DNA from: Streptomyces qinzhouensis
Lineage (GTDB): Bacteria > Actinomycetota > Actinomycetes > Streptomycetales > Streptomycetaceae
NCBI RefSeq assembly: GCF_007856155.1
Contig: NZ_CP042266.1
Coordinates: 3,100,001 to 3,164,000, forward strand
Direction of reading: 5' to 3'
Length of the DNA: 64,000 nucleotides
Positions 46,086-55,478 of this stretch are shown here, piece by piece; positions within the stretch are counted from its first letter, which is position 1; every line of letters begins with the position of its first letter. Under the pieces are notes generated by a model. That model searched no databases and was not told where the DNA came from. It was given only the letters and a program-made list of their open reading frames with translations. The position numbers and the translations under genes were made by a program.

Positions 46086-47639
46086 TCAGTCGTTGATCAC
46101 CAGCGACGGTGTGTCCCGCTTCAGGACCTCGCCCCGGAAGAACGCCGGCCGGGTGCGCCGCATCACCAGCATGATCACCAGGCCGAGGAGCAGCAGGCCC
46201 ACCCCGATGACGAAGACCGTGCCGACGCCGCCGACGGAGGAGCCGCTGTACGCCGGGTCCCACATGTCGAAGAGGGTCTTGGCGAAGACCGCGGCCAGCA
46301 TCAGTCCGCCGAGGACCGGGAAGAGGCCCTTGTAGACGAAGTCACGGCCGGTGCGGAAGATCTCGTTGCGGAAGTACCAGGCGCAGGCGAAGGCCGTCAG
46401 CGAGTAGTAGAAGCAGATCATCAGCCCGAGGGCGTAGATGGTGTCTGTGAGGACGTTCTCGCTGAGGAGCGTCATGACGGTGTAGAAGGCGCCGGTGCCG
46501 ACACCGGCCACGACGGTCGCCAGGCCGGGGGTCTTGAAACGCGGGTTGACCTTCGAGAAGGAAGCCGGGAGCGCCTCGTACGCCGACATCGCGAGCACCG
46601 TGCGGGCGACCGGGATGAACGTGGTCTGGAGGCTGGCGGCGGCGGACGCGAGGACCGCGACGAAGAGCAGGACGCCGAGGCCGGTGCCCATGACCGGGCC
46701 GGCCAGTACGGCGAAGACGTTGTCGGAGGTCTCGGGGTTGGCCAGGCCCAGGCCCGTCTCCCCGGAGCCGACCGCCATCTGCGCCACCACACCGGTGACG
46801 AGGTACGAGCCGACGAGGACGACCATCGCGATCAGTGCGGCCCGGCCGGGGGTCTTGCCGCTGCCGGTGGTCTCCTCGTTGGCGCTGAGGCAGGCGTCCC
46901 AGCCCCAGTACATGAAGATCGACAGGGAGAGTCCGGCGGTGAAGGCGGCGAAGGACTCGATCGCGAAGGGGTTCAGCCACTCGGCGGAGAAGGAGAGGGA
47001 GGTGTCGAAATCCCCGGCCTTGCTCAGCGCCATCGCGACGAAGATCGCGAGGACCAGGAGCTGGAGGCCGACGAGGGCGTACTGGACGCTCTTGGTGGCC
47101 GTCATGCCCCGGTAGCTGATCGCGGTGGCGATCGCGATCAGGGCGAGCACGGTGAGGATGTGGACGGCCTTGTTGTCGTTGAGCGCGGCCACCGAATCGC
47201 TGCCGGTGATCTCGCCCGCGAGCAGCCAGAAGAAGGAGGTCGCGACCCCGGCGAGGTTGGAGAGCACGATGATCGTGGCGACCACCAGGCCCCAGCCGCA
47301 CATCCAGCCGATCTTCGGCCCGAAGGCCTTCACCGTCCAGGTGAAGGAGGTGCCGCAGTCGGGCATGACCCGGTTCAGCTCACGGTAGGCGAAGGCGACC
47401 AGCAGCATCGGCAGGAAGCCGGCCAGGAAGACCGCGGGCATCTGAAGGCCGACCTCGCCCGCGGTGGAGCCGAGGGTAGAGGTGAGGCAGTAAACGGGCG
47501 CGACGGTGGAGATGCCGATGACGGCACTTCCCATCAGCCCGACGGAGTTGCCGCCGAGCCCTTTGCCGCGTACGCCACCGCCCCCGACGGGGGCGGCGCC
47601 CGTGTCTCCGGCCTGCGGCCGAGCTTCCAACTGAGTCAT
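46086..47639 (-). CDS. APC-family amino acid/amine permease
   Basis: The 517-residue inner-membrane protein has about 12 helices. APC landmarks are visible: GLMGSAVIGISTVAPVYCLT in the first helix, FAYRELNRVMPDCGTSFTW (conserved APC loop after helix 2), and FMYWGWDACLSANEETTG. It imports or exchanges amino acids or polyamines; the substrate is unknown. ATG 47639 starts MTQLEARPQ. A 21-bp palindrome lies about 105 bp upstream in a relatively AT-rich promoter region. Confidence 0.9.
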   Translation of the reverse strand: MTQLEARPQAGDTGAAPVGGGGVRGKGLGGNSVGLMGSAVIGISTVAPVYCLTSTLGSTAGEVGLQMPAVFLAGFLPMLLVAFAYRELNRVMPDCGTSFTWTVKAFGPKIGWMCGWGLVVATIIVLSNLAGVATSFFWLLAGEITGSDSVAALNDNKAVHILTVLALIAIATAISYRGMTATKSVQYALVGLQLLVLAIFVAMALSKAGDFDTSLSFSAEWLNPFAIESFAAFTAGLSLSIFMYWGWDACLSANEETTGSGKTPGRAALIAMVVLVGSYLVTGVVAQMAVGSGETGLGLANPETSDNVFAVLAGPVMGTGLGVLLFVAVLASAAASLQTTFIPVARTVLAMSAYEALPASFSKVNPRFKTPGLATVVAGVGTGAFYTVMTLLSENVLTDTIYALGLMICFYYSLTAFACAWYFRNEIFRTGRDFVYKGLFPVLGGLMLAAVFAKTLFDMWDPAYSGSSVGGVGTVFVIGVGLLLLGLVIMLVMRRTRPAFFRGEVLKRDTPSLVIND

Positions 47640-47743
47640 GGACAGGACGGTAAACCCTGCGGTTTCCACATCCGGAGGCAATCCGTCCGGATATCGAACC
47701 CTTGATTTCAGGGGTGAGTCCGGTTTATTGCCTGCACATGAAA

Positions 47744-47764
47744 GCTTGATGACGATCATCAAGC
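47744..47764. promoter_or_regulatory. 21-bp palindrome upstream of the APC permease
   Basis: GCTTGATG (47744-47751), ACGAT, CATCAAGC (47757-47764) is a perfect inverted repeat in the AT-rich gap between the permease start and the aldehyde dehydrogenase stop. Its form suits a GntR- or Lrp-type regulator. Confidence 0.5.
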
Positions 47765-47853
47765 ACATCATGCAAGGTCTAGCGGCATTTTTACGGCATA
47801 CGATAACCGCAGCACTGCCCGATTTACCCCTTTTGAAATTTTCCGCTGAGCCC

Positions 47854-49347
47854 TCAGCGAACACCGCCCGGCCAGACCAGGGCCTGGGTCTCGCTGTACG
47901 CGTGCAGGGCGTACGAGCCCACATCGCGGCCGACACCGCTCATCCGGAAGCCCCCGAACGGCGCCTCCATATTGCGGCCGACCGTATTCACGCCCACCCC
48001 GCCCGAGCGCAGCCGCCCCGCGACCCGGAACGCCCGGGCCGGGTCGCCCGACCAGACGTAGTCGATCAGGCCGTAGTCGCTGTCGGCGGCAAGGGCGATG
48101 CCCTCCTCCTCCGTATCGAAGGGAAGGACGACGACCACCGGTCCGAAGATCTCCTCCCGGACCACCCGCATTCCGCTCGTACCGTCCGCGAACAGCGTCG
48201 GGGCCACGTAGTACCCCCGGTCCAGGCCGCCGCCCGACGGGCGCTCGCCGCCCGCGACCAGCCGGGCGCCCTCCTTGCGGCCGAGTTCGACATAGGACTC
48301 CACCCGGTCCCGGTGGGCCGCCGAGATCACCGGGCCGACGACCGTCGCCGGGTCCGCCGGATCGCCGACCGGCAGCCGTTGCGCGTAGGCCGCCAGCGCG
48401 CCGACGAGCCGCTCGTACACCTTCCGCTGCGCGAGCACCCGGGTCGGGGCCGTACAGATCTGGCCGCTGTAGAAGGAGAACGTCGTCCCGATCCCGGCGA
48501 CCGCCGCGCCCAGGTCGGCGTCCTCGAAGACCAGGGCCGCGCCCTTGCCGCCCAGCTCCATCAGCTGCCGTTTCATCCCGCGTCCGCAGACCTCCGCGAT
48601 CCGCCGTCCGACGGCGGTGGAGCCGGTGAAGCTGACCATGTCGACGTCCGGGGCGTCGACCGCCGCCTCCCCGGCCTCCGGCGAGGAGCCGGTGACCACG
48701 TTCACCACGCCCGGCGGCACCCCGGCCGCCGCCAGCGCCGCCGCCAGCCGGTACACCGACAGCGGGTCCTGCGGGGCGGGTTTCACCACGACCGTGTTCC
48801 CCATGGCCAGGGCCGGTGCCACCTTGCCCGCCGGATTGGCCCACGGGTTGTTGTAGGAGGTGATGCAGCTGACCACGCCGACCGGGCGGCGGACCGCGAG
48901 CGCGCCCAGCACCCCGCCGCCGCCCATCGGCCCGGCGGCCGTGACCTGCGGCGGCAGCGGCTGTTCGACCGGCTCCAGGGCGCCCTTGGCATAGCGGCGG
49001 AAACGGGCCGCGGCCACCCCCACCTGCATCGCCCGCGCGGTCGCGGTGGTCGCCCCGCTCTCCCGCCGGGCCAGTTCCACCGCCGCGGCGGCGTCCCGCT
49101 GGATGATCGCGGCGGCGGCGTCCAGGATCCGGGCCCGCTCCTCGGGGCGGGTGCGCGACCAGGGCCCGAAGGCTTCCCGGGCCGCCGAGACCGCCTCGTA
49201 CACCTGGGCCCGGCTCGCCTCCGGCGCGAGCCCGACGGTCTGCCCGTTCGCCGGGTCGGTGATCTCGTAGTGGCCGCCGTCGGGCGCCACCCACTCACCG
49301 CCGATGAACAGCCGCCCGTCCGTCACAGGGCCCGCGACGCCGGTCAC
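47854..49347 (-). CDS. NAD(P)-dependent aldehyde dehydrogenase
   Basis: This 497-residue ALDH-superfamily enzyme has the catalytic Glu in MELGGKGAALVFEDAD and the nucleophilic Cys in SGQICTAPTRVL. The cofactor site GNTVVVKPAP, FTGSTAVGRRIAE and the C-terminal EEIFGPVVVVLPF are also visible. It oxidises an unknown aldehyde to the acid. The GTG start overlaps the amidohydrolase stop (GTGA), implying translational coupling. It is the last gene of the LLM-amidohydrolase-ALDH operon. Confidence 0.92.
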   Translation of the reverse strand: MTGVAGPVTDGRLFIGGEWVAPDGGHYEITDPANGQTVGLAPEASRAQVYEAVSAAREAFGPWSRTRPEERARILDAAAAIIQRDAAAAVELARRESGATTATARAMQVGVAAARFRRYAKGALEPVEQPLPPQVTAAGPMGGGGVLGALAVRRPVGVVSCITSYNNPWANPAGKVAPALAMGNTVVVKPAPQDPLSVYRLAAALAAAGVPPGVVNVVTGSSPEAGEAAVDAPDVDMVSFTGSTAVGRRIAEVCGRGMKRQLMELGGKGAALVFEDADLGAAVAGIGTTFSFYSGQICTAPTRVLAQRKVYERLVGALAAYAQRLPVGDPADPATVVGPVISAAHRDRVESYVELGRKEGARLVAGGERPSGGGLDRGYYVAPTLFADGTSGMRVVREEIFGPVVVVLPFDTEEEGIALAADSDYGLIDYVWSGDPARAFRVAGRLRSGGVGVNTVGRNMEAPFGGFRMSGVGRDVGSYALHAYSETQALVWPGGVR

Positions 49348-51083
49348 CGGGTCGACACCGTCTTCGTGTCCCGGCCGGACCGCAGGACGATTCCCGGTAC
49401 GGCTCCGGTCACCCGGTCGTCGCGGATCGTCTCCACTCCGTTGACCCGGACCGACACCACCCCGATCGCCTTGGCGTCGAGCCGGGGGCTGTCGCCGGGC
49501 AGATCGTGGACCAGTTGCGCGGGTCCGGCGTCGATCCGCTCGGGATCGAAGAGTACGAGGTCGGCGTGGTAGCCCTCGGTGATCCGGCCGCGTTCGCGCA
49601 GCCCGAACAGTCGGGCCGGATCGTCGGTGAGCATCCGTACCGCCGTCTCCAGGGGCACCAGTTTCCGGCCGCGCAGACAGTCCCCGAGGAAGCGGGTGGT
49701 GTACGGGGCTCCGCACATCCGGTCCAGATGGGCGCCCGCGTCGGAGCCGCCGAGCAGGACGTCCTCGTGTTCCCAGGTGGTCCGCCGCAGCTCCCAGGAG
49801 GCGGGGTCGTTGTCGCGGGGCATCGGCCAGAGCACGGTCCGCAGTCCGTCGTGGGCGCAGATCTCCACCAGACAGTGGAAGGGGTCCTGGCCTCGTTCGG
49901 CGGCGATCTCGCCGACGACCCGGCCGGTGAGCCCTTCGTTCTCGGTGCTGTACGTGTCCCCGATGACATACCGGGCGAAGTCCGCGAGCCGCCGGAACAC
50001 CCCGGCCTCCTTGGAGTCGGCGCGGCGCAGCAGCTCGGCCCGTACCGCCGGATCGCGCAGTCTCGCGATCCGCTCCGGGACCGGCAGGGCGAGGACCTCT
50101 CCCCAGCCGGGGATCAGATTGAGCGCGCAGAACGTGCCGAGGGACATGTTCATGGGCGTCATGATCGGCATGGTGAGGGCGATGATCCGGCCGCCCGCCG
50201 CCCGGGCCCGTTCGCTCGCCAGGAGCTGCCGGGGCACCCGGTCCGGGACGGCCGCGTCGATAGTGAGGACGTTCCAGTTGAGCGGGCGGCCCGCCGCGGC
50301 GGTCATGGCGACGAAGAGGTCGATCTCCTCGTCGCTGAAGCGGTCGAGGCAGCCCGCGACGATGGCTTCGAGCTGGGTGCCCTCGTGTTCGCCGACGGCC
50401 CGGGAGAGTGCGAGGAGTTCGTCCGGGCGGGCGTGGCGGGAGGCGACCGGTTGGCCGTCGCCGTCGGAGTGGGTGCTGGACTGGGTGGTCGACAGGCCCC
50501 AGGCACCGGCGCGCAGGGCGTCGTGGAGCAGGTCCACCATCGCCGTGAGCTGTTCGGCGGTGGGCCGGCCGCCGATGGCGTCCTCGCCCATGACGTGCCG
50601 CCGCAGCGCGCAGTGGCCGACCATGAATCCGGCGTTGACGGCGATCCGGCCGTCCAGCGCTTCGAGGTACTCGCCGAAGGTGTGCCAGTTCCAGGGCGCG
50701 CCCTCTTCCAGCGCGACCAGGGACATGCCCTCGACGCGGGCCATCATCCGCCGGGTGTAGTCGGCGTCGGCGGGCCGGGCGGGGTGCAGGGGGGCGAGGG
50801 TGAAGCCGCAGTTGCCGCCCGCGACGGTGGTGACGCCGTGGTTGAGGGACGGGGTGGCGTAGGGGTCCCAGAAGAGCTGGGCGTCGTAGTGGGTGTGCGG
50901 GTCGACGAAGCCGGGGGCGAGGACCAGACCGGTGGCGTCCTCCTCGGTCCCGGCCTCCTCGGTGACGGTGCCCGGCGGGCCGATGACGGCGATCCGTCCG
51001 TTCCGCAGTCCGACATCGGCGGGGTAGGCGCCGGCTCCGGTACCGTCCACGACGGTCGCGTACCGGATGAGGTGGTCGAGCAT
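49344..51083 (-). CDS. Amidohydrolase, N-acyl-D-amino-acid deacylase-like
   Basis: The 579-residue metal-dependent amidohydrolase has APGFVDPHTHYDAQLFWDP (HxH metal site and following Asp), GGNCGFTLAPL, and LLGGSDAGAHLD near the C-terminal metal Asp, characteristic of D-aminoacylase-type (amidohydro_3) enzymes. In this operon it probably hydrolyses an amide or cyclic intermediate rather than D-amino acids. ATG 51083 has GGAGG upstream. It overlaps the ALDH gene by 4 bp and follows the LLM gene after 179 bp of simple-sequence DNA. Confidence 0.9.
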   Translation of the reverse strand: MLDHLIRYATVVDGTGAGAYPADVGLRNGRIAVIGPPGTVTEEAGTEEDATGLVLAPGFVDPHTHYDAQLFWDPYATPSLNHGVTTVAGGNCGFTLAPLHPARPADADYTRRMMARVEGMSLVALEEGAPWNWHTFGEYLEALDGRIAVNAGFMVGHCALRRHVMGEDAIGGRPTAEQLTAMVDLLHDALRAGAWGLSTTQSSTHSDGDGQPVASRHARPDELLALSRAVGEHEGTQLEAIVAGCLDRFSDEEIDLFVAMTAAAGRPLNWNVLTIDAAVPDRVPRQLLASERARAAGGRIIALTMPIMTPMNMSLGTFCALNLIPGWGEVLALPVPERIARLRDPAVRAELLRRADSKEAGVFRRLADFARYVIGDTYSTENEGLTGRVVGEIAAERGQDPFHCLVEICAHDGLRTVLWPMPRDNDPASWELRRTTWEHEDVLLGGSDAGAHLDRMCGAPYTTRFLGDCLRGRKLVPLETAVRMLTDDPARLFGLRERGRITEGYHADLVLFDPERIDAGPAQLVHDLPGDSPRLDAKAIGVVSVRVNGVETIRDDRVTGAVPGIVLRSGRDTKTVSTR

Positions 51084-51124
51084 CGTCTCTCTCCTCCCTC
51101 GGGGCCGCGGCCCGCGCGGGGCCC

Positions 51125-51255
51125 GGCACAGGCACAGGCACAGGCACAGGCTCGGGTACGGGGCGGGGTGCGGGCTCGGGTACGTGGCGCGGGCTCGGGC
51201 CCGGCACGGGCTCGGGTAAGTAGTGCGGGCACGGCACAGGCACAGGCCCGGGTAC
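51125..51255. repeat. Simple-sequence repeat region between LLM and amidohydrolase genes
   Basis: Four perfect GGCACA units (51125-51148) are followed by several irregular copies of GGCTCGGGTAC and further GGCACA units. No gene is visible. It separates two genes of one operon and may reflect repeated slippage. Confidence 0.7.
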
Positions 51256-51262
51256 GCCGTGG

Positions 51263-52393
51263 TCAGACGGCTCCGGCGGCGGACTGCCGGAAGCGGGTGG
51301 TGCGGTGCACCGGGTCGGTGTCGATATGCGGGATGACGTGCTCGCCGATCAGCCGGATCGTGGTCATGGTGTCCTCGTACGAGATCCCGATCGGCAGCCC
51401 GAAGGACAGCTGGTCGGCGCCCGCCTGCTCCCAGCGCTTGCACTGCCTGCGGACCTCGTCCGGGTCGCCGCAGATCATCAGCTCCTCGGCGATGAGGAGT
51501 TCGACGATCTCGGCGGTGTACTCGGGCAGCAGCTCGGGCCATTCGGGGACGCCTTCGGGGCGGGGGAAGGTGTCGTGGTAGCGGAAGAGCAGGGACTGGA
51601 GGTAGTTGAGCCCGCCGGAGACGGCGATCTCGACGGCCTGATCGTGGGTTTCGGCGCAGATGGCGGTGGAGGTCACCATGACGTTGTCGTTGACGAAGGC
51701 GCCGACCGGCTCCGCCCGGCCGACCGCGGTCTTGTAGGACTCCAGGACCCACTCCATGTCGGAGACCTTCTGGACGCTGAAGCCGAGGACACCGAGGCCC
51801 TTCTGCCCGGCCATGGCGTACGAGGAGGGCGAGCCCGCCGCGTACCACATGGGCGGATGGGCCTTCCCGTAGGGCTTGGGGAGCACCTTGCGCGGCGGCA
51901 GGGACCAGTGCCGGCCCTGGAAGCCCTGGTACTCGTCCTGGAGCCACATCTTCGGGAACTCGGCGATCGTCTCTTCCCAGATCTCCTTGGTGTGGTTCAT
52001 ATCGGTGATGCCGGGGAGGAAGCCGAGGATCTCGTGGCTGCCCGCGCCGCGTCCGGAGCCGAATTCGAACCGGCCCTCGGAGAGGTGGTCGAGCATGGCG
52101 ACCTTCTCGGCCACCTTGACCGGGTGGTTGACCGGGGCGAGGGGGTTGAAGATGCCGGAGCCGAGGTGGATGCGGTCGGTGGCGTGGGCGAGGTAGCCGA
52201 GGAACACGTCATTGGCGGAGAGATGGGAGTACTCCTCCAGGAAGTGGTGCTCGGAGGCCCAGGCGTATTTGAAGCCGGCCCGGTCGGCGGCGATGACGTA
52301 CTCGGTCTCCTCCATGAGCGCCTTGTGCTCGGCGAGCGGGTCGGTCTCGGCGCGCTTGCCGACGTATCCCTGTACGAAGATCCCGAATTCCAC
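51263..52393 (-). CDS. LLM-class flavin-dependent oxidoreductase (bacterial luciferase-like)
   Basis: The 376-residue TIM-barrel enzyme starts VEFGIFVQGYVGK and contains FKYAWASEHHFLEEYS, IHLGSGIFNPLAPVNHPVKVAEKVAMLDHLSEGRFEFGSGRG, and GLNYLQSLLFRYHDTFP. This is the flavin- or F420-dependent monooxygenase type with the EHHF active-site phrase. GTG 52393 matches family N-termini; the in-frame upstream sequence is a Thr-Glu repeat and is probably not translated. GAGGA is about 12 bases upstream, unusually far. It is the first gene of an operon with an amidohydrolase and ALDH, probably catabolic. Confidence 0.88.
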   Translation of the reverse strand: MEFGIFVQGYVGKRAETDPLAEHKALMEETEYVIAADRAGFKYAWASEHHFLEEYSHLSANDVFLGYLAHATDRIHLGSGIFNPLAPVNHPVKVAEKVAMLDHLSEGRFEFGSGRGAGSHEILGFLPGITDMNHTKEIWEETIAEFPKMWLQDEYQGFQGRHWSLPPRKVLPKPYGKAHPPMWYAAGSPSSYAMAGQKGLGVLGFSVQKVSDMEWVLESYKTAVGRAEPVGAFVNDNVMVTSTAICAETHDQAVEIAVSGGLNYLQSLLFRYHDTFPRPEGVPEWPELLPEYTAEIVELLIAEELMICGDPDEVRRQCKRWEQAGADQLSFGLPIGISYEDTMTTIRLIGEHVIPHIDTDPVHRTTRFRQSAAGAV

Positions 52394-52410
52394 GGGTGGT
52401 TCACCGTCCT

Positions 52411-52469
<59 letters not shown>

Positions 52470-52689
52470 GGGCTCGTGCGCGTCGCTGCCGCTTTCCGGC
52501 CGCTCTCGCTCGGCGGGCGACCGGGCGCCCGGGCAACCTGGCAACCGGAGCCGCGGCGCTCCGGCGTCCCGGGCCTCCGGCGTCCCGGGCGTCCGGCACA
52601 GCCAGCCCATCCGGCACATCCGACGCACCGGGCGCACCGGGCGCACCGACTCGGCCGACGCACCGACTCGGCTGACGACACCAACCCAG

Positions 52690-52704
52690 CTGACGCATCG
52701 TCAG
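52690..52704. promoter_or_regulatory. Operator site 2 (CTGACG-CAT-CGTCAG)
   Basis: It has the same perfect 6-bp arms and 3-bp spacer as the site at 3945-3959. It lies upstream of the minus-strand LLM-amidohydrolase-ALDH operon. Confidence 0.6.
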
Positions 52705-52749
52705 ATAACTGCGATCGACTGTTCCACCGCCCTCCCGCGACGTCAATAG

Positions 52750-52764
52750 CTGATGGTGCGTCAG
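52750..52764. promoter_or_regulatory. Operator site 3 (CTGATG-GTG-CGTCAG)
   Basis: It has one mismatch from the CTGACG-N3-CGTCAG pattern and starts 60 bp from site 2, about six helical turns, so both could be bound on the same DNA face. It lies 22 bp past the SDR stop codon. Confidence 0.5.
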
Positions 52765-52786
52765 ATAGGTTCGACGGCGGACGGAG

Positions 52787-53593
52787 TCATACCGCGGTGA
52801 CCCCGGCCAGCCAGCCCCCGTCGATGACGATCGGCTGCCCGGTGATGTACGAGGAGTCCTCGCAGCTCAGGAAGAGCACCAGCCGGGCGACCTCCTCCGG
52901 CCGCCCGGCCCGGCCCAGCGGCACCAGCTTCTTGTACAGCGCCGCCGCCGACTCCCGGGCCGCCGCCGGATCGGCGCCCGGGTCCAGCGCGGCCGGATCG
53001 GTCATCGGGGTGTCCACCGCGCCGGGGCAGACCGCGTTCACCCGGATCCCCTTCGCCGCCAGCTCCAGCGCCGCGACCCGGGTCAGCCCGATCACCGCAT
53101 GCTTGGAGGCGGAGTACGCGCCCACATAAGCCATGCCCGTCATCCCCGCGTACGAGGCGGTATTGACGATCGTGCCACCGCCGGCCGCCGCTATCTCGGG
53201 CGCCACGGCCTTGATGCCCAGGAACACCCCGACCTGATTGACCTGGGTGATCTGCTGGAACTCGGCGGCCGGGGTGCGGACCAGTTCGTTGAAGCGCAGC
53301 ACGCCCGCGTTGTTGACCAGCCCGTCGATCCGCCCGAACCGGTCCTTCGCGGTGGCGACGGCGGCGGCCCAGTCCTCCTCCCGGGTCACGTCCAGCCGGA
53401 CATAGACCGCCGCCTCCGGGCCCAGTTCCGCCGCGACGGCCGCGCCCTGCTCGTCGAGAACGTCCCCGAGGACGACCTCGGCGCCCTCGGCGGCGAACAG
53501 CCGGGCCTCGGCCTCGCCCTGCCCGCGTGCGGCGCCCGTGATCAGCACGACGCGCCCGGCCAGCTTTCCCGTACCGCTACCGCTACCGCTCAT
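52787..53593 (-). CDS. Short-chain dehydrogenase/reductase (3-hydroxysteroid/2,5-diketo type)
   Basis: This 268-residue classical SDR has VVLITGAARGQGEAEA (TGxxxGxG), NNAGVLRF, NTASYAGMTG (catalytic Ser), YSASKHAVIG (Tyr-x3-Lys) and the ending EDSSYITGQPIVIDGGW. The GAARGQGEAEA loop is common in SDRs of steroid and terpenoid degradation in actinobacteria. ATG 53593 is preferred (GGGAG nine bases upstream) over ATG 53602, which overlaps that site. It starts 29 bp after the LLM gene stop and is in one operon with it. Confidence 0.9.
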   Translation of the reverse strand: MSGSGSGTGKLAGRVVLITGAARGQGEAEARLFAAEGAEVVLGDVLDEQGAAVAAELGPEAAVYVRLDVTREEDWAAAVATAKDRFGRIDGLVNNAGVLRFNELVRTPAAEFQQITQVNQVGVFLGIKAVAPEIAAAGGGTIVNTASYAGMTGMAYVGAYSASKHAVIGLTRVAALELAAKGIRVNAVCPGAVDTPMTDPAALDPGADPAAARESAAALYKKLVPLGRAGRPEEVARLVLFLSCEDSSYITGQPIVIDGGWLAGVTAV

Positions 53594-53622
53594 CGGTCCC
53601 ATCTCCCAGCTACCAACGCTTC

Positions 53623-54573
53623 TCAGGGGTTCAGACGCGGGGCGACCTCGGCGGCGAAGGCGGCCATCTGGTCGGTGAGTTCACGGCAGCTCCGGCTGCG
53701 GAACCGGACCTGTATCTGCGTCACGCCCATATCGGCATAGGCGCGCAGCGATTCGGCGAGCGCCTCCGGCTTCCCGGTCAGGGTCCGCCGCCCCACCGGC
53801 CAGCCGGGCTCGCCCACGTACAGCGGTTCGGCGATGGCGCCGATCTCGGCGGGCGTTTCGATCCCGGCCGCCTCCCGGAGCCGCCGCAGCCGGGCGATCT
53901 GTGCGGGCAGCTTCTCCCGGGGGTCGCCCTGCGGCAGCCAGCCGTCACCCTTGAGCGCGGCCCGGCGCACGGCGGCGGGCGAGGAGCCGCCGACCCAGAC
54001 CGGCACCCGCTCCTGGACGGGCCGGGGCCGCTGCCCGAGCCCGGAGAAGGCGAACAACTCGCCCGCGTGCTCGGGGAACTCCTCGGGCCCCAGGGCCGCG
54101 CGCAGGGCGTCGATCGTCTCGTCCAGCACCCGCCCGCGCCCGTCGAAGTCGGCGCCGACCGCCTCGAACTCCTCCCGGACATGACCGGCCCCGACCCCGA
54201 GGACCAGCCGCCCGCCGGAGAGATGGTCCAGGGTGGCGTACTGCTTGGCGGTGATCAGCGGATGGCGCAGCCCGGCCACCGCGACATGGCTCAGCAGCCT
54301 GACCCGGCGGGTGGCGGCGGCCAGGAAGGAGAGGGTGGCGACGGGGTCGTACCAGACGGTGGACATGGCACCGGCGAGTCGCCGGGGTATCGCGATGTGG
54401 TCGCAGACGGCGATATAGGCGAAGCCGGTGCGGTCGGCGGTACGGGCGACCTCGACGAGGTCCTCGACCCCGGCGCGCTCCTCCCACGGCTCGGCGTAGA
54501 GGGTGCTCTGGGACTGGACGGGAAGCTGCGTCCCGTACGAGAGCAGCCCTTCGGGCAGGGTCCGCACAGACAT
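53623..54573 (-). CDS. LLM-class (probably F420-dependent) oxidoreductase
   Basis: The 316-residue TIM-barrel protein has VEVARTADRTGFAYIAVCDHIAIP, LLSHVAVAGLRHPLITAKQYATLDHLSGGRLVLGVGAGHVREEFEA and VPVWVGGSSPAAVRRAALKGDGWLPQGD, the F420-type LLM pattern. It shares a promoter with the downstream SDR. An operator of the CTGACG type lies 24 bp upstream of ATG 54573, placing this operon under the same control as the LLM-amidohydrolase-ALDH operon. Confidence 0.88.
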   Translation of the reverse strand: MSVRTLPEGLLSYGTQLPVQSQSTLYAEPWEERAGVEDLVEVARTADRTGFAYIAVCDHIAIPRRLAGAMSTVWYDPVATLSFLAAATRRVRLLSHVAVAGLRHPLITAKQYATLDHLSGGRLVLGVGAGHVREEFEAVGADFDGRGRVLDETIDALRAALGPEEFPEHAGELFAFSGLGQRPRPVQERVPVWVGGSSPAAVRRAALKGDGWLPQGDPREKLPAQIARLRRLREAAGIETPAEIGAIAEPLYVGEPGWPVGRRTLTGKPEALAESLRAYADMGVTQIQVRFRSRSCRELTDQMAAFAAEVAPRLNP

Positions 54574-54596
54574 CCGGCGGCCTCCTCGGCATGAAT

Positions 54597-54611
54597 CTGA
54601 CGGTACGTCAC
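54597..54611. promoter_or_regulatory. Operator site 4 (CTGACG-GTA-CGTCAC)
   Basis: It has one mismatch, in the last base, from the CTGACG-N3-CGTCAG pattern. It lies 24 bp upstream of the LLM-SDR operon start. Confidence 0.55.
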
Positions 54612-54678
54612 ATCTGGGCTGAGGCCATCGTGATACCTGCCGCCGCGAGAGACAAGGCCGCCGCCGCGGCCTGAATCC

Positions 54679-55383
54679 TCAGTCCTCCTCCTCCGGCCCG
54701 AGAAACAGGTCCAGCGTCCGGTCCAGCGCCTCCTCGGTGCGGGCCCGGAGGTAGCTGACCCCCTCGCTCCGGACCAGCGCGTCCGGGCCCGCGTACCAGC
54801 GGGTGGGCTCCGTGTCGCCCGGCGGATAGTCCGGGAACGGCAGCCGGACGAAGCCCCCGGCCGCCTCCACCTCGTCCGCCGCCGTCCCGTCCAGGAACGC
54901 CGACAGCTCCTCCGGCACATGGACCGACTCCGCGAGCACGATCTCCACAAAGCAGTGCGACACCCGCCCGAGCCACGGCTCCCACCGCTCTTCGGCCTTG
55001 TCCAGGAGGTCGGGCCGGATCACGACCGGCGGATCGTCGAGCCCCGCTTCGGCCAGGGGTATCCCCCAGCGGCACGCGCCCTGGTTCTCGTCCCGGAAGA
55101 CCAGCGCCTCCCCGGCCTCGTCCAGCTCCAGCTCCGCGAGGGGGCGCAGCACATCGTGGTTGTCGGTGAGGTCGGGCCGCCGCCCCAGCAGGGCGTACGC
55201 CTCCTTCAGCGCGGCCGGGAGCCGCAGCCCGAGCCGCTCCTCGGCCGCCGCGATCTCCTCGGCACCGCAGCCGTCCCCCGCGCCGAGCGGTGCCGCGCTC
55301 CACTCCGCCGCGTACGCCCGGATGAAGTCCCACGCCCCGGCGCGATCGGCGATCGCGCCCCGTACCCCCGCCACCATGTCCAT
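54679..55383 (-). CDS. SMI1/KNR4 (SUKH) family protein
   Basis: The 234-residue protein has the SUKH core: GCGAEEIAAAEERLGLRLPAALKEAYALLGRRPDL and further on a beta-rich region (EALVFRDENQGACRWGIPL) with the conserved Trp-Gly. SUKH proteins include polymorphic-toxin immunity proteins, but many Streptomyces copies are solitary. No toxin gene is adjacent. ATG 55383 is used. It is divergent from a GNAT gene. Confidence 0.82.
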   Translation of the reverse strand: MDMVAGVRGAIADRAGAWDFIRAYAAEWSAAPLGAGDGCGAEEIAAAEERLGLRLPAALKEAYALLGRRPDLTDNHDVLRPLAELELDEAGEALVFRDENQGACRWGIPLAEAGLDDPPVVIRPDLLDKAEERWEPWLGRVSHCFVEIVLAESVHVPEELSAFLDGTAADEVEAAGGFVRLPFPDYPPGDTEPTRWYAGPDALVRSEGVSYLRARTEEALDRTLDLFLGPEEED

Positions 55384-55478
55384 ACCCGCGACGGTAACGG
55401 CCGCCACTGACAACGCCCGAAGCCGCCGGAGCCCCGCCGCGACACATCCCGGAAACACTCCTTGGCGACAATCCGGTC

